This document shows positions 12,779 to 25,340 of a stretch of DNA of 38,407 bases, piece by piece (the first letter of the stretch is position 1; each line of letters starts with the position of its first letter). The DNA is taken from contig WELA01004248.1 of NCBI GenBank assembly GCA_009602735.1, positions 658,603 to 697,009 on the forward strand, given 5' to 3'. The DNA comes from Mesotaenium endlicherianum. Lineage: Eukaryota; Streptophyta; Zygnematophyceae; Zygnematales; Mesotaeniaceae. Made by a program: the position numbers and the translations under genes. Under the pieces are notes generated by a model that worked only from the letters and a program-made list of their open reading frames with translations, had not been told where the DNA came from and did no database searches.

Positions 12779-14254
12779 ATGTACAATGGTATAGGTCTGC
12801 AGACAGCGAGAGGTTCAGGAACAAGTGGGTATGTTCAGGCTAATAAGTTTTTCCTTCGTGGCCGCGGAGGCAAAGTTGAGTTCAGAGAGTTTCAAGAGGG
12901 GGAGGGGGCTGGGGGAATAACGAGAAGGGCCAATAAAGATATACTCGAGCATGATAGGAAGAGACAGTTAGAGCTGAAGTTGGCGCTTCTGGAGGAGACA
13001 TTGCTTGAGCAGGGCTACACCGACGAAGAGATTCAGGAGCGTGTGGCAGAAGTCCGAAAGCAGCTAGAAGCTGCTGGTGATACTGACGATGGAGCGTCCA
13101 CCGAAGCTAAAAGGTAGCGCTTTAAGACACTTCGACCTTGAAGTGACGGTCTATTGACTCATGTTCCGATTTCTCATCACCGTCTCTGCTGCACATAGCA
13201 CTCAGGCCCTTGATCTATCTGGTAGGGCCCTATCCTAAGGTTTGCGAGGTTTTTCTGATGCTGAAGCAAGCAGGGTACGGTGCTCTATGTCCCCCAGGAT
13301 GAACACCTTCTAAGAGCTGGTTTGTTTTGTCAAACCTTTTTGTGTCTCTTATTTTCAAATCAAATACTGGAGCTACGACCGGCCCTTATGACGTGATGCG
13401 GGGTATTTCTGGCCAGGCCTAGTCCAATTATTGCTTTATCCTGCCACAACCCTGGCACAATTCAAGCACATTATCTATGCTGTGTTTCGGATGACTAAGC
13501 ATAACAACGTACCTATTGTAGGTTTTTAAGGGCACAAGTTCGTTTATGTGACCCAGTTTTTGATTGTTTTACTACTGAACGTGCTTCTGTGTACAGGGTT
13601 GGGGATGTTCAGACGCATCATATTGCGGCTCGAAAGGAGAAGGCTATGGAAAGGTTGAAGGATGCCTTTGGCCTTGGGGATATCAAGGAGGGAGAGGCTT
13701 TTGATCGGGATCTGCAAGAGCAGCGCAAGCAGGAGAGGATAATGGCAAAAGAGATGGCAGAACAGCAGAAGAGACAGGATGAGCTTGCTTACGAGAAGGA
13801 GGTGAAGCGAAAAGAAAAGGAAAAGAAAAAGGAAGAGAAAGAGGAGAAGAGGAGATTGAAGCGCGAGGAGAAGGAGAGGCTGAAGGAAGAGGAAGCGGCG
13901 AGGCAACGGTTGGAGGAAGAAGAGCGGAGGGAAAAGAAGAGGTCAAGGGAGGTTGAGAGAAGGAATGTTAAAGTAGAGAAGGACGAGCATAGCTCTGACA
14001 AGGAAAGGGTGGTTAAGGAAGGTGGAAGCAGAAAAGCAGTAGAAAATGACAGGTGGGAGACAAGGGACAGAAGCCCCAGTGAAGAGAGGGGTGAAATATA
14101 TCACTACAACAGGGACCGACGAAGTGAAAGGGTTGTCAAAGAAGAAGGAGAGACGCGGGAGAGAAACAGTAGAAGAGATGACAGAGATGCAAGAGGAGGG
14201 GACAAACGGTATAGGACGGATGAGGATGATTATAGACGGAGCAACAGGAGGTGA
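12779..14254 (+). CDS. CWC21: pre-mRNA splicing factor CWC21 / SRRM2-like (cwf21 domain)
   Basis: CWC21/SRRM2 proteins bind the catalytic spliceosome next to Prp8 and Snu114 through a short N-terminal segment. Exons 12779-13113 and 13597-14254 join in phase 2 (AG plus G) through a gtagcg donor and a gtacag acceptor, giving 330 residues. The start MYNGIGLQTARGSGTSGYVQ is the family signature, so ATG 12779 is secure. The cwf21 helix (about residues 53-99, with LEETLLEQGYTDEEIQERV) follows. Exon 2 begins RVGDVQTHHIAARKEKAMERL, the plant extension. A long Lys/Glu/Arg coiled-coil stretch comes next, then an Arg/Ser/Asp-rich tail ending RRSNRR. It is divergent from SABRE and convergent with NTH1. 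Confidence 0.94.
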
Positions 14255-15288
14255 AAGGCTATTAGGGTTTGGGGAGGTAGGATTTAGAGAGAAGCATTTG
14301 TGAGATGCTGGGTGCTGATGGGTTACGTCTCTGCCTTCATTTTTGTGACGGCTATATGTTCTCAACGTGTGTATAAGATGGTGAGGGGGTGCTCTTCTGG
14401 CACTGACTGGCTTGCAGTGTCGAATCTGCTTCAAAGGTTGGACAAAGGTCGCGTGAGGTAGCTTGCTGGCATCTTAAGCTGACGTAGGTGTGATTTAGTA
14501 TTCAGCATTCACCTGCAGGCAAGTTCTGTACACGACCTCGGTATTGCAGAAGACTACTGCTGCAGCTGAATCGTCTGCATAGAATTTCATTGGCATTAAG
14601 TTTCGGCATGGGGGTTGGAGTAAAACCCTTGCCGATGATGCTTATGCATCAAAAAAAAACAGAAGTTGGTCCCTGTATCTGGCTACTGAGCACTTCGCTG
14701 ATCAAGCAGTTCCTTTGGGCTGTTTGTCATATTTGCTAAAAGGATGTGGAGTCTGCTTGAGGAGCGTGTTGATTACATCTCTTAAGTTTGCAGGTGCGAC
14801 ATTGATATCAAACTCTAGTTCTTTTCATCTTTTTCACATGAACAGCGCACCAGCTAATGCATTAATTGGAAAAAGATTTCAATATCTGGTAGTATCAGCT
14901 GCGAGTTGCATCCTGTTTTGTCGTCATGGCAGCATACAAGCTCCGCAATGTGCAAAATTTAGATGTGGCAATGTTGATAATACAAAAGCTCACTGCTGGA
15001 GCACGAGTAATTTTTTGAGGAGGGACATTAATTATGTAAATCCTGCAAACAAAGTAATTGTCAAGGCCGCAGAATGCAAAATGTATGCCATAAAATTTAC
15101 ACTCACTGACACGCTTTGTATCAATAGGAACAAATAAGGTAAAATGCAAAAGCAAAGTAGTTTCTGTACATGTGATGTATACATAACCCTCCTGGCTTTA
15201 TTATTTGTATCTACATGTAATTCCACATCTTTTTACAACTATGCACTAGATAAGGGCTAGCAATTCGTGAGTCTTCTGGCGGTTACAA
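14255..15288. other. 3' flanks of convergent CWC21 and NTH1 genes, no gene seen
   Basis: AT-rich sequence between the CWC21 stop (plus strand) and the NTH1 stop (minus strand). It presumably holds both 3' UTRs and polyadenylation sites. Open stretches at 14715-15137 (plus) and 14895-15155 (minus) overlap each other, lack motifs and look like chance. Confidence 0.5.
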
Positions 15289-18200
15289 TCACCAGAAAGT
15301 AGTGTTGCAGGTGGTACTGGCTGGAGAAGCGGAAGGACATATTGCACTCAACCTGCACTCGCTACATTTTGGTCGCAATGGTTGACACACCTGCACAGCA
15401 TGCACTTCAATCACTGAAGGCCACTGAAGGAGAGAGCCTAACTGATGGCACACACACAAATGCCGGATAGTTGGATAGCAAGAAGTTCTTGTGCCCATTC
15501 CTGAGAACAGTTGAGAGCTAGTGAGGCTGTTAGCTAAAGCATCTTTTTCTAGCTAGTATAACCTGCAGTAACTATTACCCTGGGGAGCAAGAACCTATTG
15601 TTGTTTGTATATAATGTTACCCAACCACGTGCAGATCGGGGAATCAGTAAAGTCTATATCCTGCCTGACAACAGGGAGGCGTGTGACAACTTACCTGCTG
15701 ACCAAAACCCACCAATAGGAGGCTCACTTCTGCCCACAGAGGCTTCGGCAGCCACGATTGGACCGCTGTCCTGACATGCTCCACAGCAGTGCCAGGTGGA
15801 ACCCAACCGAGACGCCCACACACCCTTCGCACATGGGTGTCGACAATCATGCCCTCCTCCTTCCTGCACCCATCGCTTGATGTCATCAGGTTCCAGACAT
15901 CAGTACTTCGCAAGGGCGTGAAACTCCCGCCACGGAGGACCCACACCATGTGGTCCCTGCTTTTCAGAAGAGGAGGCGAGCTCTGATAGCCGGCAGTCGT
16001 ATTCAGATCTGGACAGGCTAAGACATGATTATATTCAATAACAAATATGGATGTACAAAACTTGCAAAACTTGAGGGGTGGAAGACGTAAGAACAGAAGG
16101 ACGAGAAGGGCGTGGGCAGTGGGGGTGTTCGTCAGCCAGGTGGCTGTCATACAATCACGTGCGAGGAGGGTCTGGCAGTCTCTAGTTCGACGGGAGCTTT
16201 AGATTATGAGCAAGCACCGCAGAGAAGAACGGGGGGGTTATGCAGCACACACACCGGTCAAACGCCACCAGCAGCACGAGTAGAGCGACTTTTGGCCCCA
16301 CCCCGGGGAATTTCACCTGCAGAAGGAGAGTAGACCAGCAACAACGTTGTCAGCCTCCACAGCAGGGGCTGGCTGCTGAGACCCTGTCCTGCCAGTCAAA
16401 CACTCCAGAGACTGAAAGGAGCCTCGGGAAAGGCGATGAAAAGTTCCACTGCAGGAGCTGGCTGCTCAGTTCCCGTCCCGTCAATCAGACACTCCAGAGG
16501 CTGGGAAGGAACCTCAGCAGCCGGGGCCGAAAGAAACACCACACCACGTTCACACACCAGAGGGCAACACACTGGAACTCCAGATACATGAGATGATCCA
16601 GTACACATGAGTGCGCGTGCTCACGTCAGCCAGCCCTGGTCCTCCTCTAGCACCTGCACCTTTACAGCAACAAGCTCCAACCCCTTCACCAGTGACACCC
16701 AGAGCTGAGTCCTACAAGGAGCCGAGCCCTACAAAGAGCCGAGTCCAACAAGGAGTTAGAGCCAGAGGCGTGACCCTCACTAAGCCCAGACTTGCACTCT
16801 GTAGAGCCCTTGCACGCTGCAGCTACTTTCAGACCCAAAGTTACATCGCCTTCTTCCTCTTCTTCTATTCTCTCTCGAAGTGTTACTGGATGCATGAATG
16901 ACAACATGCACTATGTTTTTTGCCTGGACAGACTGTAGCATTGCTGACAGCTGAGAAGGATTTGAATTTACCCCCCCCGAGTACTAACACAACTTCGATG
17001 TTACGCTGTTTTAGTTGACTGTTTTGACAGATGTGTAGAAGGAGGAATTGATATGTATTGTCTTGACGGATGGAAGGAGGAATTGGTATGTAACACAAAC
17101 GCAATGCCATTTTCGGTGCATGTGTGCACCATGCAGGACACGGCTTGCGTCTAACTGATAGGGAAGCACCATGCATGACCGGAACGTTGTCCACAAGGGC
17201 CAGCTCGCGACGCGTCCTGGCTGAGGAGCCAGGACCTCCCTCCCGCAGAATATTGGTAGCAAGAGAGACAGGTGTCGCACCAGCTCGTCCAGACGATCTG
17301 GCACTCTCCCGTTATGGGGGTGCTGACTCAGCTGGGCGGCGATGCCCTTCAGCTGCTTCGCCTTCTGCCTTCAAAGGCGCACACATCACCAAAAATACAC
17401 GTACCACGGCACACAGGTCATGTCAGAACCGCACGCAGCCCATGCCTGTCGTAACACACGCGCATTTAAGGAAAGGAATAACAATCACCGGCTGGGGGTT
17501 GACATGGGATTCTAGACGAGCAACTGGAGAAAGGATGCAAAAAAGCTTTCGTCCCAGCGGCCTTCCCCTCCCCTAGGCAAGGGACACCCCCCAGCAATCA
17601 CTTGTTGAGCATTATCGACTGCCATGGAGATGGCATATACATCCACCACTGCATGAGCATGGGAGTCTCCTCCAGACGACGACATGGATCCACATACAGC
17701 ACCACACATGCTTTCTTACTTCCTGGACCAAGGGAGCTTAGAGTTGCACTCCCCATCACAAACTCCCTTCCCACGTGGTCCGCAGGCTAGGTTGTGAAAA
17801 AACTGCACCTAGACTGGAGGCAAATGGAGGCTGAGCCCAAAAGGCAGTACCGGTAAAAGCCAACCGGCCGAAGCAGATCCTCCAGAGTGGCGAGCGTGCA
17901 AGCAGGGTCTGCCACCTGGCGCACCGTCAGCCCGCCAGGCAGTGCTCGCAACCTGTGCATGGCAGCAGCTGTCACCTGGTCGCGCGTTTGGGAGCTGATC
18001 ATGGCCGCCACGAGCGCGTGGAATTCCTGCACCTCTCTCTCAGCCCCTGCATCCACCAGCTGCGCACGGGACAGTCTGGTCTCAGCGAATGGGCCTGGCC
18101 TCCTGCCTCAGTCGAGTAGCGGGGGCAAGGGCGGCAGCAATCGCGCACGTAATTGCATATGTGCTCTCACTCTGCCATCAAAACCGGCTCAGCTGCTGTC

Positions 18201-19584
18201 CTCAGCAACCGGGCCTTGCTGTGAGCTTGCAGTGAGACAGAACTATGGAAATGGTACATTTCATCTTTGTGTGCATGCTGCAACCCTGCTGACTTGATTA
18301 AGAAGAAGGTTCTTTTATCACGCACAAAAGCAAGCATTTGAAAACGATTGCAGGAGGTAGCACTGATGTCTGTTAAAAACTTGTCCCGGCTGTAGCCTGT
18401 CTCTGTACATGTTGTAATGAAAGGTATGACATCAATGTCGGCCAGCAAGATTCGTCAACAGAAGTGGAGGAGGCTTGAGAGACAAGCACCTGGCGAGTGC
18501 CGAAGAGATCGACAGGGGCGTCCTTTGCCGCCCTCATGGACCTGCAGGCCCATCAATTGAGCACAACAGTGGTTGTTATGGTGTTTGTGCCTGATCCGCC
18601 TTCAGTGGCCACTCGGCGGAGCAACCAATAGCCAGTTGACAAGCTGACTGCTACGAGTGGATAAATAAGAGTACTGCTGTCAAGGTATTGTCACTCAGAG
18701 GGAAAACATATGTATGAGCACCAATCAGCACAGTCCGGGTTGGAAAAGTGTTAATTTACGTCAACTCACAATGTTTTGACACTTTCTTTCATAGAAAAGG
18801 CCAGATGAAGGACAGTGTCAACTCGAGTACTCGCAATCAAGAAGGAATGACAGCAATGTCCTGTTCAAATTTTCATGGATGAGGCATGAGCTCTCAGGCT
18901 TAGTGACTAACAGATGTTGCTGCACTGACCAGCACTGGGAGGATTCAATGGATACCTTAAACCAGCCAAGACATCCTTCCAGTTAGCAGGTTCTGGTATA
19001 TCTCCCACTTTATCTCTGCATTGACGTTTTCTACTCACAGCGTCCTTTCCCCATCGAGAAGGGCCCTTGTCTAGGCAAAGCCCTCGTTCAGATGATGCTT
19101 CTGTGATATTCTCTTGCTCGTTAGGTTCAAGTTTATCTGTACATAGCTTTGCAGTTTTCGTAGGCATTGAAGCGACGTGGTTATGCTTGTCTTCATTATT
19201 AGCCTGAACAACTGATGCACTTCTAGAGACAAGGGATGTGGTAGACATGCTAGGCTGCAACTTTTTTGAAACTAAATCCGTACTCAATCGGTATTTTCTC
19301 TTAACAGGTCCAGCTTTGTCAGCAGTCGTCACTTCCTCCTTCCCTCGTAGTCCAAATGTTGCTTTGGCTTCACTGTCTAAACAAAGATTTACTGTATGAG
19401 TATGCTCAGAGTGGATTTGTCTTGGCCTTGTGTCGTGCCCTGTGATGATCTTACGACTTCTAGCACCAGCAACCGTCACACTTGCTTCTGTTTTCTGATG
19501 GCATTTATGATGTGCATCTGTGGTGTGCATAAAAGCGGCAAATATATTATTAGCCATGACGTTGATTGACCAAGCCTCGCTCAT
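15289..19584 (-). CDS. NTH1: endonuclease III homologue (bifunctional DNA N-glycosylase/AP lyase)
   Basis: Removes oxidised pyrimidines and nicks abasic sites in base excision repair; plant NTH1 proteins act in organelles and/or the nucleus. Seven minus-strand exons: 18956-19584, 18490-18541, 17851-18059, 17281-17368, 16255-16316, 15695-15863 and 15289-15390. Phases join exactly, giving 436 residues from ATG 19584. Exon 1 is a poorly conserved, Lys/Ser-rich leader ending in the family block PANWKDVLAGLR. Exon 2 adds MRAAKDAPVD, and exon 3 carries AAMISSQTRDQVT and PVGFYR. Exon 5 is the helix-hairpin-helix, FPGVGPKVALLVLLVAFD, with the catalytic Lys (about 335). Exon 6 has IVDTHVRRVCGRLGW with the catalytic Asp (about 355). 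The last exon holds C-x6-C-x2-C-x5-C, the 4Fe-4S ligands. The start is uncertain: ATG 19557 (MANNIFAAFM) is an alternative, and either N-terminus could be a targeting peptide. Confidence 0.93.
16360..16520. repeat. imperfect direct repeat in NTH1 intron 4
   Basis: Two copies of roughly 68 bp lie in the intron between exons 4 and 5. One is at about 16360-16430 and the other at about 16452-16520. Both run from a CAG-G-GCTGGCTGCT block through a shared CACTCCAGAG block to GGAGCCTC/GGAACCTC. They look like a local duplication. Confidence 0.6.
16704..16754. repeat. 17-bp unit repeated three times in tandem
   Basis: Units at 16704-16720, 16721-16737 and 16738-16754 share the pattern GCYGAGYCCWACAARGA with a few differences. 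The repeat lies inside NTH1 intron 4, so it should not affect the protein. Confidence 0.8.
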
Positions 19585-20209
19585 AACATGTTCCACATCT
19601 GTCAGAAAGTGACAAGACGACCTGAAGCAGCTTGGCCTGAAACGAAATAGTGCCCCTAAGCTTGGGCTATCGGGTATGTATCCTGACAGCAAGCATTACA
19701 AAGATACCCTCAGCAATGAAAGTCTCATGCTATCATAGTCGAGCGAGCATGCAGCAGGCCTAAATAATAGGCCACGATTGACGAGCGATTGAAGTTGCTT
19801 CGATATGCATGCTTAAAGTCCACTCGCGCTAAAAGTTGACAGCGAAGAACTTCCTGATATGTGCATATCGTAGATCGAAATTTTTGGAAATTTTTAGTAT
19901 TATGCCAGCACACCTTGCAACGTCCCTCGAAGCGTCATTGCATATTACCGTGCCTTCGACGTCGTCTAGATTAGACAGTCTGACTGCTTCGGACAACCCA
20001 GTAAACACTACTGGATTTTCAAGCATATATGTCGTTTGAGGCCAAAATTTGAGACGACAGTCTTGCACTTACGAATGTGAAATGAATCTCACTCTCATGT
20101 GAGATTGCATTATCAGTTCATACATAAGTGAAGATGAATACAGTAAGCTAGATAGTCCATATGGTCATACTGTACAAGTCGTGCACTGCAGCTGCATGAG
20201 CTGCATCAG
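19585..20209. other. spacer between EB1 stop and NTH1 start
   Basis: About 625 bp between the tandem minus-strand genes EB1 and NTH1. It should contain the EB1 3' UTR and the NTH1 promoter and leader. No convincing ORF or repeat is visible. If the NTH1 start lies further upstream, part of this region is coding. Confidence 0.4.
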
Positions 20210-23028
20210 CTATTGCACCCTTGCACTAGGAGTCAGCAGTTGAGGTGAGCACGGCGGGCTTTTAGATGGTGAAAACGAGTAAGGCTTGGCAGGCGAGGGA
20301 GCTGCATCGCTTGCAGCGGAGCGCGGAGTGTTATCTTCTGCATCATTGCCTCCATTCTCCCGAGATTGTCCCGCCTTTGTAATGACAGCTTGAGCTTCGT
20401 TAATGACAGCTTCACTGTCATCAGTGGCATACAAGATCTTCTGGCATGCGGCCACAAACTGCCAAGAGTGCCACAGTGTTGCAGAATAATGAGCTCATCT
20501 GCCTTTGGAGGAAAAATAAGTCCTAAGCATGATAAGTCTTAATCTTTTGCTAGGAGATGCAATAAGAGAATGAGACTATTGCAATCATTCAGCTGGCTTA
20601 ACATACTTCCTCCTGCTTCAATGCTCATCTGCAATGGCTTGCATTTAATACTGTATAATATTAAAAAGAACATTATATAGTGAGAACATATCTTTCAACA
20701 TCCTGCGAGTTGCAAACAAAAAGTACATACCGGCAAGTCGACAACTTCTTGATTCTGGCAAAGAATCTCTATGTCCCTCAGCTTGGAAAAGTAAAAGTCT
20801 CGTTCCTTTTCTGCGCTGTCAACTTGCAGCTTTAACTCCGTGACCTGTACACATCAGCACAAATTATATATACCACATTCCTTAAGACCATGTTCTCCTA
20901 CTGGAGTCTTCTGTCGACCCTACGCAAGCTGAAGCGTTGAAGCAACGCACAAGAGGACCGTCTATATGACTTCAACCAGGTTGAGTAGCATCCCTCAGAG
21001 GGCTTGAGCAACTAACCTGCTCATTCAGCTCTTGTACACGTTTGTCGTCGGCCGGCAGGCATATACTTCTATTGTTAAGAGTCGAAGATGGTTGCCTGAT
21101 AGAAGTTCCTCGAGCTGCATCAAAATGGAAGAAAATAAGTACGGCTACTCTTCATGTAATAATAGTGGTACGCCGAAGATACTGTTATTGAAGCAGCAGT
21201 CGCAGGAATATTACTCCCACTAACAAGACTGGTGAAACCTCCTCACTTGGCAACCTTTCTTCACTCGCTGAGTTTTTCAAGCTTGTCAGAGCATTCTAAA
21301 CTACTCAGACACATGCTACTCAATTGGACAATATATGTATTTATTCTTGCGCATTGTTTCATGTTTATCCTCCCCAGAAGAGTCAGGTATTGTGAGGTAG
21401 AGAGCGTAGACGCATGCAAGTGCCATTCACTGATGCAATCATTCTGATCTTGCCAAGGTGCTGTGCATGCATGTTATGACAGGTTAGTTCAGGTGGACTT
21501 CTGTCACGCAATCGTATTCACACTCTGACTGCTCCAGTTGTCAAGGTGCTATGCTCACACCTCATGACAGCGTAACTCAGGTGGACATCTATCACGCAGT
21601 CATTGGCACTCTGACTGCTCCATGAACGTACAAATGATCCTTGACAAAAGTGAGACAGGCAATTTACTTACGGCTGCGAGCTGCAGCTCCTGTAAGAGCT
21701 CGACCAGCGGCGTGGCTGGCTCTAACAGCTGTATGGCTCCCGTTAGGTTGAGGTTGCGATGCTGCTCTTTTGTTAGCCTCCTTTCCGCCCTTCCCTAAGT
21801 CCCTTCTATCAATTGGATTATAGCTGCACAAGCCCGGAAGCTTTTGACCATTAGCCCCCCTTGATGAGCTGAATCAAGGGTGCTCTTCTAACGCAAGCAA
21901 TGCAGAACATCACACCACAGTGAGTAACGCCCGTACATGTAGTCCTGCATTACTCCCAATTAGGAGCATCAAGACGTTCAAGTAAGCTGGCTGTGGAGTG
22001 ATCACACTTGCAACACTCCAGCTACGAAACTACTTCTGCAGTACAAATCAGGAGGAGTTCGAACCCCACACACCTGACACTGACGATGCCCCCATTGATA
22101 GAATCGCAGTAGCGTTTTAGCCATTGCAAAAACTCAAGGTTGTCCAAGGGCCGTCCTTTCACAAGCTTATTGACTTCAATATACTGCATCACATTGACGC
22201 AGCGTAAGTCCCCCGAAGTTGCAATGCAAAAGTGAACTGCGTGTGTGGAGCTTCTTAGAGAGGAGTATGGCCATGCACTGTACCTTTTGGATTTTGAGCT
22301 TGTTGAAAACATCTTGCAAGATCTTGTAATTCTGGATCATTTCGTACTCGTTCTTGGCATTAAAGTTGACCTGCATGTTCAATGAGAATGGGAACTTGAA
22401 ACTACCCATGTGCCAAATGCAAAATCTTCTGGAGCAACGGAATAGAAATCAAAGTTAACTCTGCTGCTGCATGCCACCTCCACGGAACAGAGTCAAAAAG
22501 TTAAATTTAATGCTGCAGCAGCAGGCCGGAAGAAGTAGCGCATACTGGTTGCCTGTAAATCCAGTCTTATCGAGATAAAGCTACATAGCATGTCGATACC
22601 TTGTGCATGGGAACAACTCCTGGATGAGTTGCATCCATCAACTGGCACTGGATAGCACCAGAAGCACCCTGCTCAACCGCATACATGGTTTTCAATCAAT
22701 GTGACAATGGGAAGCCCTGGACCAGCTTGTTGGAGCTACCTTTCGCTAACTACCGATGGTTGCAGGCTGCAGAAGAATAGGGACGTTCTATCTGCGTAAA
22801 CGCTGGAAGTAAGAGCTGGACTTGATGTACTTGGCTGTCGCAAGAAAAAGAGCAGGCCATGGCTATGCTGTCCCTCTGCTACAGTGTGACATGATTAATG
22901 TTTCGTTCATATATTCGTACCTCTTCAACTTTCTGAACATTGAGCTGCAAGGCATTGTTGATCCAAGCCAAGATCTCAGTGCGTGAAACAAAGTATGCCC
23001 CATCCATCATTCCTATATTAGCAGCCAT
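20210..23028 (-). CDS. EB1: microtubule plus-end tracking protein EB1
   Basis: EB1 tracks growing microtubule ends through an N-terminal calponin-homology domain and dimerises through a C-terminal coiled coil and four-helix bundle that recruits partners. Eight minus-strand exons: 22921-23028, 22600-22668, 22284-22370, 22074-22183, 21672-21823, 21017-21114, 20731-20844 and 20210-20458. They join in phase to 328 residues. The start [20 protein letters not shown] is the plant family signature. The CH domain (about 1-125) includes [15 protein letters not shown] and [19 protein letters not shown] basic, Ser/Ala-rich linker (about 126-195) follows. The EB homology segment [18 protein letters not shown] and [14 protein letters not shown] sits at about 220-260. 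The tail is rich in Ser and Pro and lacks the animal-type C-terminal EEY/F, as plant EB1s usually do. It lies upstream of NTH1 on the same strand. Confidence 0.96.
21454..21622. repeat. two-copy tandem repeat (about 82 bp) in EB1 intron 5
   Basis: Copies at 21454-21536 and 21542-21622 both start CAAGGTGCT, pass through CAGGTGGAC and TCACGCA, and end CTCTGACTGCTCCA. They differ at scattered sites. The repeat lies within the intron between exons 5 and 6. Confidence 0.75.
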
Positions 23029-25340
23029 ATCACCGGCTATCTGCTTATATCTTTCCGATGGCGAGAAGTAACGAGCAATAACTTGCTTACGTCACCTATG
23101 CTCACTGACAAATCTTCGACAAGAGTGCCTTCCCTGCCTTAGACAAATACCATATATCCACTCACGAAAGAACAAATTGTGTGTGGTGTAATATCTGCCG
23201 GTCAATCTTCTTGAGAAATTTGACGTAGACGTTCTCTATACAAACCAGGCTGGCTAATATATAATTTGAGAAGTGCAAAGTCGGAACGTCGAGAGCGCAT
23301 AAGCGAAAGGAGATACCTCTATAGCTGCCTCTAGCGCACTTAGGGCGCATGTCGCTTTCAGAAGGTTGCCCGTTCATATGGTCCAAAAGATTTGAATTTG
23401 CAACCTCAAACAAGGGGCCGTCCGTGCACATATATCTGCTTTACTTTCCCCCCGCAACATCAAGATATATCCAATATATTTACATGCATTGTTCAGTGGA
23501 AAGTTTGACCACGATTGGACGTGAACTCGTCTTTCGTCTGCTCGCGTCAGCCAAAAGCTGCAATCAGCTCCACCGGCCACTACCGGACAAGCTTGTGAAA
23601 CACTTGAATGAGTGCAAGTTCCCTAGTGTGGAAGGAACAAATACGATATGCTTACAACGACATGTCCGTCATGTCCGCTGTCACGGCTTGGCGTCAATGA
23701 TAAAAAATGGGACGTTTTCAAGTTAAACATGTCTCAATGAGGCCTTCTACGAAATTGAAACAGAAGGCGAAAGGTAGTGAAAGTTCCTTTTTGTCGCTAT
23801 ACAACCCAACGTTGACTTGACATGGGACGTCATTTAATGTGGAACCAGGTGAAGTACACCTTCTACCACATTTTGGGCTCCCATGGACCTGTGAACTCTA
23901 AACTTTTGTTATTCCAATGCTTTGGATGTACTAACATCGGTACACACACCACGGAGTCTAGGTCACTTTACTCGCTTGAGTCCAAAGACAAGTAGCTAAC
24001 GCTTTGCTTCACAAATACTACGAAATAATTTTCAGCCATGCTCCTTAGATAAAGAATTTTGTGCTAATTAGGTTTGTGCGTTGTCCGTGAATATGTGGAT
24101 TGTTGATCTCAGGTTCTCCTTCTAGAGCCAAAAAATAAACCTTCCCAGCATATTGCCAAGATATCTTATTTTTCACATGCAAGGAATGGCAATTATTACG
24201 ACGTGGCCACCAAGCGCACGGCAGATGAAGGGGGCAAACGGGCGCATACACCAGGCAATACACTAGACCACACTCGTGGGAGTGGCACTTGTGGAGGCCA
24301 TTCCCAGATCTCACAAAGGCGTGAGTATGAAGGACCACAGATGGGGCAGAGCGGCAATTGTCAAATGGCTTCACAGGCCCAGAAGCGAGGCCGACTGGGC
24401 AAAGTTGCAGAGTCTGGCATACCCTCTGAAGGCAGGCTTACTCTCTACATGCGAAAGCGACCTGTGCATAGAAGTTGGAGCAACTCTGTCGGCTGTGAGC
24501 CGCGAGACCGAGGGCACGAGCTCGGGGCATCTTAGTATCGAGGACTGGGCAGCTCTAACCTTGTCCGAAGGCAGGCAGCAGCACGTGAAGGGGAATTGCA
24601 ATTTGTTGATGTGTGCCTTGGATTTTGGCCGTTTCGTGGAAGAGAGGCTAGAGCAAGTAGTGGTGACGGCAACCTGCCATGCTTGGCTCTCGTGAGGGCA
24701 TTCAACATGTGGTTGAGCGAGCGGGCGGTGCCGGTCTCAACCAGCCACATTTGTAATCACAAACATGTGAGCATGCGGGTAGGCTCTCTGGGGCTGAAAT
24801 GGAGGCAGCGACGTGGAAATCCGAGATTGGCAACTGCAAATAGATCAAAGGTGTTGCGTGATTCGTCAACTGACATACCCACCTTCACAGAGAGAGTGAG
24901 AACCATGGAGAATGTAGAAGGGGTGAGGAGTGAAAGTTGCAGATTGTAATGTCAATATTGCATTAGGTCAAGGTTCAGGATCCACGATAATGGGAGTGGA
25001 TCCTACACCACAATTGTAAGCAGTGCCATTGATAAAGAAATAACTGAATATTATTTGTTTTGTGAGTGTGAGAACGTGCAATGTCAGTGCACAAGCAACC
25101 ATGGGTGTGTTCCAAAAGGCTCTTTGCAGCCATCATGCCACTCCGACAATGCTCGATAATTGTGAGGTCGATTTAAGTGAGGGTTGATGGTGCTAGGCAA
25201 CGGGCGCGCAAAGAGCTTATGCAAGTGTGCATGAAGCATTGGCCATCCACGGAGTCCCATACAACCATAGACAGTGAGAACTACTCTAACATGACTGTAA
25301 TCTGAATTTAAAAGTTTGTGCATGAAATGAAGCTCGCAAG
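23029..25340. other. EB1 5' flank and gene-poor interval
   Basis: About 2.3 kb upstream of EB1 that reaches the first LTR. The first few hundred bases should hold the EB1 promoter and leader. I recognise no conserved gene. The stretch 24200-24950 is more GC-rich than its surroundings and has overlapping open frames, described separately. Confidence 0.5.
24276..24695 (+). CDS. orphan ORF, unknown, possibly spurious or a gene relic
   Basis: A 139-codon plus-strand ORF (MGVALVEAIPRSHKG...) with mixed, protein-like composition and Trp and Cys present. It is overlapped by a second open frame at 24596-24949 whose residues could continue it after a frameshift. No family is recognised. It lies between the EB1 promoter side and a transposon nest. 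It could be a decayed gene or transposon fragment, or noise in a GC-richer patch. Confidence 0.15.
   Translation: MGVALVEAIPRSHKGVSMKDHRWGRAAIVKWLHRPRSEADWAKLQSLAYPLKAGLLSTCESDLCIEVGATLSAVSRETEGTSSGHLSIEDWAALTLSEGRQQHVKGNCNLLMCALDFGRFVEERLEQVVVTATCHAWLS

Noticed and set aside
17512-17709. Open frame in NTH1 intron 3 (HAVVDVYAISMAVDN)
   Set aside because: It does not match the NTH family, and exons 3 and 4 already join perfectly (GFYR-QKAKQLK).
20595-20640. Possible extra EB1 exon (MSIEAGG) between exons 7 and 8
   Set aside because: Its phase does not match the next exon. Exon 7 joins exon 8 directly in phase 0 and gives the conserved [17 protein letters not shown] junction.
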